Origin: Citrobacter koseri
Lineage (GTDB): Bacteria; Pseudomonadota; Gammaproteobacteria; Enterobacterales; Enterobacteriaceae
Direction: 5' to 3'
NCBI GenBank assembly: GCA_900446925.1
Contig: UAVY01000001.1
Span: 310,001-374,000, forward strand
DNA: 64,000 nucleotides
Positions 60,416 through 64,000 of the stretch are shown here, in pieces. The notes below the pieces were generated by a model. That model did not search any database and was not told the DNA's origin. It saw only the letters and a list, made by a program, of their open reading frames with translations. The position numbers and the translations under genes are program-made. The first letter of the stretch is position 1. Each line of letters opens with the position of its first letter.

Positions 60416-62056
60416 TTACGCGTTTTTCAGCACTTCGCTGACAATCTCAACCGCTTCTTTTTCGATCTGCTTGCGGTGTTCCTCGCCGAGGAAACTTTCG
60501 CAATAAATCTTATAAGCGTCTTCCGTACCAGAAGGCCGCGCGGCAAACCAGCCGTTGTCGGTCATCACTTTCAGGCCGCCAATCGACGCGCCGTTACCCG
60601 GCGCCGCCGTCAGACGCGCGGTGATCGGATCGCCCGCCAGCGTGCTGGCGCTCACCATTTCTGGAGAGAGCTTAGACAATGCGGCTTTCTGCGCAGACGT
60701 TGCGCTTGCCTGCAAACGGTTATAGCTCGGCGCGCCAAAGCGAGCCGCCAGCTCGTTGTAGTGCTCCTGCGGGTTCTTCCCGGTGACGGCCGTGATTTCC
60801 GCCGCCAGCAGGCACATGATGATGCCGTCTTTATCGGTAGACCACGGCGTGCCGTCGAAACGCAGGAAAGACGCCCCGGCGCTCTCTTCGCCGCCGAAGC
60901 CGAAGCTGCCGTCGAACAGACCGTCAACGAACCATTTAAAGCCGACCGGCACTTCCACCAGTTTACGCCCCAAATCGTTCACCACGCGGTCGATCATCGC
61001 AGAGGAAACCAGCGTTTTACCAACAGCCACCTCTTTGCCCCACTGCGGACGGTGCTGGAACAGATAGTTGATCGCTACCGCCAGATAGTGGTTCGGGTTC
61101 ATCAGCCCTGCCGGAGTCACGATGCCGTGGCGGTCATAGTCCGGGTCGTTGGCGAACGCCAGATCGAACTTATCACGCAGCGCCAGCAGACCCGCCATCG
61201 CGCACTCGGAGGAACAGTCCATACGGATTGCGCCATCTTTGTCGAGATGCATAAAGCGGAACGTCTGATCAACGTGATCGTTAACGATAGTCAGGTTCAG
61301 GTTGTAGTGCTTAGCAATACGCTTCCAGTATTCGATACCGGAACCACCCAGCGGATCGACGCCCAGCGTCAGGCCCGCTTTCTGAATCGCCGCCATATCG
61401 ACGATATCCGCCAGCCCTTCAACGAACGGCTGCACCAGATCCTGCTCTTTAACGTGGCCTGAGGCCATCGCCGCATCCAGAGAGATACGCTTCACGCCCT
61501 TCAGACCGTCAGCCAGCAGCGCGTTGGCCCTGTCTTCCACCACTTTGGTGACGTTGGTATCCGCCGGGCCGCCGTTTGGCGGGTTGTACTTAATACCGCC
61601 GTCTTCCGGTGGGTTGTGAGATGGCGTGATCACGATGCCATCAGCCAGCGGGCCGCCTTTTTTATTGTGAACCAGGATAGCGTTAGAAACGGCAGGCGTT
61701 GGCGTGAAGCCATTGTTTTCCTGCACGATGACATCAACACCGTTCGCCGCCAGCACTTCCAGTACAGAGATAAATGCCGGTTCAGACAGCGCGTGGGTAT
61801 CTTTGCCCACATAACAAGGACCAGTGATACCGTTTTTTGCACGCTCTTCCGCAATCGCCTGGGCGATCGCCAGGATGTGCGGCTCGTTAAAACTATGACG
61901 ACCTGCGCTACCGCGATGCCCGGACGTACCGAACTTCACGGCGTGCTCTGCATTCCCTGCTTCGGGTTTCAGTACATAGTACTGTGCCGTCAGTTGGGCG
62001 ACGTTAATCAAATCACTCTGTTGCGCAGGTTGACCTGCACGGTTGTGGATTGCCAT
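60416..62056 (-). CDS. pgm: Phosphoglucomutase (alpha-D-glucose)
   Basis: 546 residues, E. coli length. The active phosphoserine is in [20 protein letters not shown] near residue 145. [16 protein letters not shown] near residue 47, the metal-binding DPDYDRHG near residue 304, and the sugar loop [10 protein letters not shown] near 392 follow. The phosphate-binding [12 protein letters not shown] lies near the C-terminus. It interconverts glucose-1-P and glucose-6-P. It lies downstream of seqA with a 24-base gap, as in E. coli. Confidence 0.97.
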   Translation of the reverse strand: MAIHNRAGQPAQQSDLINVAQLTAQYYVLKPEAGNAEHAVKFGTSGHRGSAGRHSFNEPHILAIAQAIAEERAKNGITGPCYVGKDTHALSEPAFISVLEVLAANGVDVIVQENNGFTPTPAVSNAILVHNKKGGPLADGIVITPSHNPPEDGGIKYNPPNGGPADTNVTKVVEDRANALLADGLKGVKRISLDAAMASGHVKEQDLVQPFVEGLADIVDMAAIQKAGLTLGVDPLGGSGIEYWKRIAKHYNLNLTIVNDHVDQTFRFMHLDKDGAIRMDCSSECAMAGLLALRDKFDLAFANDPDYDRHGIVTPAGLMNPNHYLAVAINYLFQHRPQWGKEVAVGKTLVSSAMIDRVVNDLGRKLVEVPVGFKWFVDGLFDGSFGFGGEESAGASFLRFDGTPWSTDKDGIIMCLLAAEITAVTGKNPQEHYNELAARFGAPSYNRLQASATSAQKAALSKLSPEMVSASTLAGDPITARLTAAPGNGASIGGLKVMTDNGWFAARPSGTEDAYKIYCESFLGEEHRKQIEKEAVEIVSEVLKNA

Positions 62057-62080
62057 TGCCTGGTCCTTTTAATGCAAGGA

Positions 62081-62626
62081 TTAAATTGTTCCGCAAACCT
62101 TCTCAATCAATTCCGCCGGGAATTGCATTGACTGCATGATGTGTTCAACCATGCTGCATTTACGGCCGGTGTTGGTGTTGGTAATCACCCAATACGGCGT
62201 GCCGGGCACATGTTTCGGTTTGGTTTGATTACCATTTTTCAGCAGCGTTTGTTCATCAGCCGCAAAATAGACGCGCGTACGGCCATGCAACGACTCCGTC
62301 GCTTCGGCAAACGCGCGATTATCCAGTGAGTAGAGTGTAGACAGCACCAGCATGAAGCGGTTTACCGCTTTCTTCTGCTCCGCGTACTCGTCGGAAAGCA
62401 GCAGTTCACGCATGGCGCGGACTTTATCTTTTACGGGGTTGACGGGCTTCGCTTCCACGATAGCAGGTTGCGCGACGCGAACCTCTTTCGCCGCCGGAGT
62501 GACAGGCTGTGATACGGCGGAAAACTTCAACATGCGCCGTAAAATGTCGGATGCGCTCTCGCCAATATGCTTGGTGTGGCTGGCAATATAGCTATAGAGT
62601 TCATCATCAACTTCAATCGTTTTCAT
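62081..62626 (-). CDS. seqA: Replication initiation negative regulator SeqA
   Basis: 181 residues from MKTIEVDDELYSYIASHTKH, the oligomerisation domain. The C-terminal DNA-binding domain includes STLYSLDNRAFAEATESLHG, RTRVYFA and TGRKCSMVEHIMQSMQFP, which contact hemimethylated GATC. It sequesters oriC after initiation. An in-frame extension to 62701 is not part of the known protein. The frame is intact. Confidence 0.97.
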   Translation of the reverse strand: MKTIEVDDELYSYIASHTKHIGESASDILRRMLKFSAVSQPVTPAAKEVRVAQPAIVEAKPVNPVKDKVRAMRELLLSDEYAEQKKAVNRFMLVLSTLYSLDNRAFAEATESLHGRTRVYFAADEQTLLKNGNQTKPKHVPGTPYWVITNTNTGRKCSMVEHIMQSMQFPAELIEKVCGTI

Positions 62627-62823
62627 CTTAATCCAGTGCGGTGTCTTATCTGAATACAAGTCGTTGGGATTACCTGCACGTAGTGTAAAGGCAAATTCCA
62701 ACAGCGGATAGCGTCAAACCTGGCTGACGGAAAAACTCGGAGTAAACCGTAGTTGTTGCAGCCCTGTGGCAGAATAGTCAACATAATACCCTAACCCGAC
62801 AGAGCGAAAAAAAGAACTTTGCC
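62627..62823. promoter_or_regulatory. seqA/ybfF divergent promoter region
   Basis: 197 bases between divergent genes; TTGTTGCAGCCC and CATAATACC form part of a likely ybfF promoter. No other structure noted. Confidence 0.4.
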
Positions 62824-63597
62824 ATGAAATTGAATATCCGAGCGCAAACTGCACAAAACCTGCACAATAATTCTCCCATCGTCCTCGTTCACGGTTTGTT
62901 TGGCAGCCTGGACAACCTCGGCGTGCTGGCGCGTGACCTGGTGACCGATCACGATATCATTCAGGTTGATATGCGCAACCACGGTCTCTCCCCTCGCGAT
63001 CCGGTGATGGACTACCCGGCGATGGCGCAAGACTTACTGGATACCATTGATGCCGAAGGCATTGAGAAAGCCACCTTTATCGGCCACTCCATGGGCGGTA
63101 AAGCAGTAATGGCGCTCACCGCGCTGGCGCCGGAGCGTATTGACCAGTTGGTCGCGATCGACATCGCGCCGGTCGATTACCACGTTCGCCGCCACGATGA
63201 AATCTTCGCCGCCATCAATGCCGTCACCAACGCGGGCGCCGAAACCCGTCAACAGGCCGCCACCGTTATGCGTCAACACCTGCAAGAAGAAGGCGTCATC
63301 CAGTTTCTGCTGAAATCGTTTATCGACGGCGAATGGCGCTTTAACGTACCGGTGTTGTGGGAACAGTATCCACATATTGTGGGCTGGGAGACCATTCCAG
63401 CCTGGGATCGCCCGGCGTTATTTATCCCCGGCGGCAACTCGCCTTATGTGACCGAAGCATATCGTCACGATCTGCTGGCGCAGTTCCCTCAGGCGCGAGC
63501 GCACGTCATCGCCGGAGCGGGCCACTGGGTTCACGCGGAAAAACCCGATGCGGTGCTGCGCGCCATTCGTCGCTATCTGGCAGATAAGGCCAACTGA
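62824..63597 (+). CDS. ybfF: Esterase YbfF (alpha/beta hydrolase)
   Basis: 257 residues. The oxyanion region VLVHGLFGSLDNLGVLARDL lies near residue 20, the nucleophile elbow GHSMGG has Ser89, and the catalytic His sits in GAGHWVHAEKP near residue 234. An aspartate near 113 (AIDIAPVDY) completes the triad. It acts on acyl-CoA-like and short esters in vitro in E. coli. The frame is intact, with the start following GAACTTTGCC, a weak ribosome site. Confidence 0.95.
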   Translation: MKLNIRAQTAQNLHNNSPIVLVHGLFGSLDNLGVLARDLVTDHDIIQVDMRNHGLSPRDPVMDYPAMAQDLLDTIDAEGIEKATFIGHSMGGKAVMALTALAPERIDQLVAIDIAPVDYHVRRHDEIFAAINAVTNAGAETRQQAATVMRQHLQEEGVIQFLLKSFIDGEWRFNVPVLWEQYPHIVGWETIPAWDRPALFIPGGNSPYVTEAYRHDLLAQFPQARAHVIAGAGHWVHAEKPDAVLRAIRRYLADKAN

Positions 63598-63725
63598 TTA
63601 AAAACTCAGCGTCCGCGCGCGATTACGTCCGCGGGCGTTGGCGTGTCTGCCTTGCTGATGTATGATGGCGCGCTATCCATCCGGGCAGACGCCTGGCTGA
63701 TTGTTTCCCCGAAGTCACCAAAATC

Positions 63726-64000
63726 ATGGCCAAAGAACAAACGGACCGTACGACATTAGATCTGTTCGCACACGAGCGTCGCCCGGGACGACCCAAAACC
63801 AATCCGCTTTCGCGTGATGAACAGCTGCGCATTAATAAGCGTAACCAGCTAAAACGCGACAAAGTACGTGGCCTTAAGCGTGTCGAACTGAAACTCAACG
63901 CTGAGGCTGTCGATGCGCTGAACGAGCTGGCCGAATCCCGCAATATGAGCCGTAGCGAACTCATCGAAGAGATGCTGATGACTCAACTGGCAGCGCTGCG
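63726..64000 (+). CDS. ybfE: LexA-regulated protein YbfE (3' end outside the window)
   Basis: About 91 of 97 residues are visible. It starts MAKEQTDRTTLDLFAHERRP, then a basic GRPKTNPLSRDEQLRINKRN stretch and a ribbon-helix-helix-like C-terminus (SRNMSRSELIEEMLMTQL). It lies between ybfF and the fldA/fur genes in E. coli. No convincing LexA box could be found in the 128-base spacer upstream. Confidence 0.93.
   Translation, partial: MAKEQTDRTTLDLFAHERRPGRPKTNPLSRDEQLRINKRNQLKRDKVRGLKRVELKLNAEAVDALNELAESRNMSRSELIEEMLMTQLAAL

Noticed and set aside
63598..63725. LexA box upstream of ybfE
   Set aside because: ybfE is LexA-regulated in E. coli, but no CTGT-N8-ACAG type sequence was recognised here.

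Overview
The window is a stretch of an enterobacterial chromosome. Gene content and order match the E. coli/Salmonella region running from mngB through the sdh-suc-gltA TCA genes, nei, pxp, dtpD, kdp, speF-potE, pgm and seqA to ybfE, read in the opposite direction to the E. coli map. A Citrobacter of the C. amalonaticus group is the best guess. The reconstructed methylaspartate ammonia-lyase agrees almost residue for residue with the C. amalonaticus enzyme as I remember it, and glutamate mutase genes sit in the same cluster. This assignment comes from memory of sequences, not from a search.

Layout: (1) 1-4632, mannosylglycerate genes mngB (cut by the window edge), mngA and the divergent regulator mngR. 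(2) 5124-16442, a glutamate (methylaspartate-pathway) island: glmS-glmL-glmE-mal, an AtuA-like/DUF4387 pair, an SDF-family dicarboxylate/glutamate carrier, a class I fumarase of mesaconase type, a cob(I)alamin adenosyltransferase, a REP array and a LysR regulator. (3) 16905-28778, the TCA block sucDCBA and sdhBADC (minus strand) with gltA divergent. (4) 29011-31794, an AT-rich polymorphic-toxin cassette: a type VI Hcp fused to an S-type-pyocin region and a colicin-type HNH DNase, two colicin-immunity (Im) homologues and a DUF2251 gene. (5) 31999-39265, abrB, then a predicted unsaturated-uronate oligosaccharide operon (DUF2264, LacY-type permease, GH88 hydrolase, KdgM-type porin) with an AraC regulator and a KdgR-like operator. 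(6) 39333-47416, nei, pcp, DUF979/DUF969, pxpBCA, ybgI, dtpD. (7) A tandem REP array, ybfA, kdpFABCDE, speFL-speF-potE, pgm, seqA, ybfF and the start of ybfE.

How the genes fit together: the glutamate island would turn glutamate into 3-methylaspartate, mesaconate and (S)-citramalate, with its own B12 adenosylation and transport. The step after citramalate has no recognised enzyme here. Pcp, the DUF969/DUF979 membrane pair and PxpABC look like a pyroglutamate salvage module that ends in glutamate. The uronate operon would import acidic oligosaccharides, cleave their unsaturated ends and feed the KDG pathway encoded elsewhere.

A technical point affects the whole annotation. About 20 conserved genes carry single-base indels, nearly all +1 insertions in G/C or A/T runs, including sucA, sucB, sucC, sucD, sdhA, gltA, kdpA and kdpB. 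Corrected reading restores full-length proteins each time, so I treat these as sequencing or assembly errors and annotate the loci as single genes. No tRNA, rRNA, CRISPR array or complete insertion sequence was seen.
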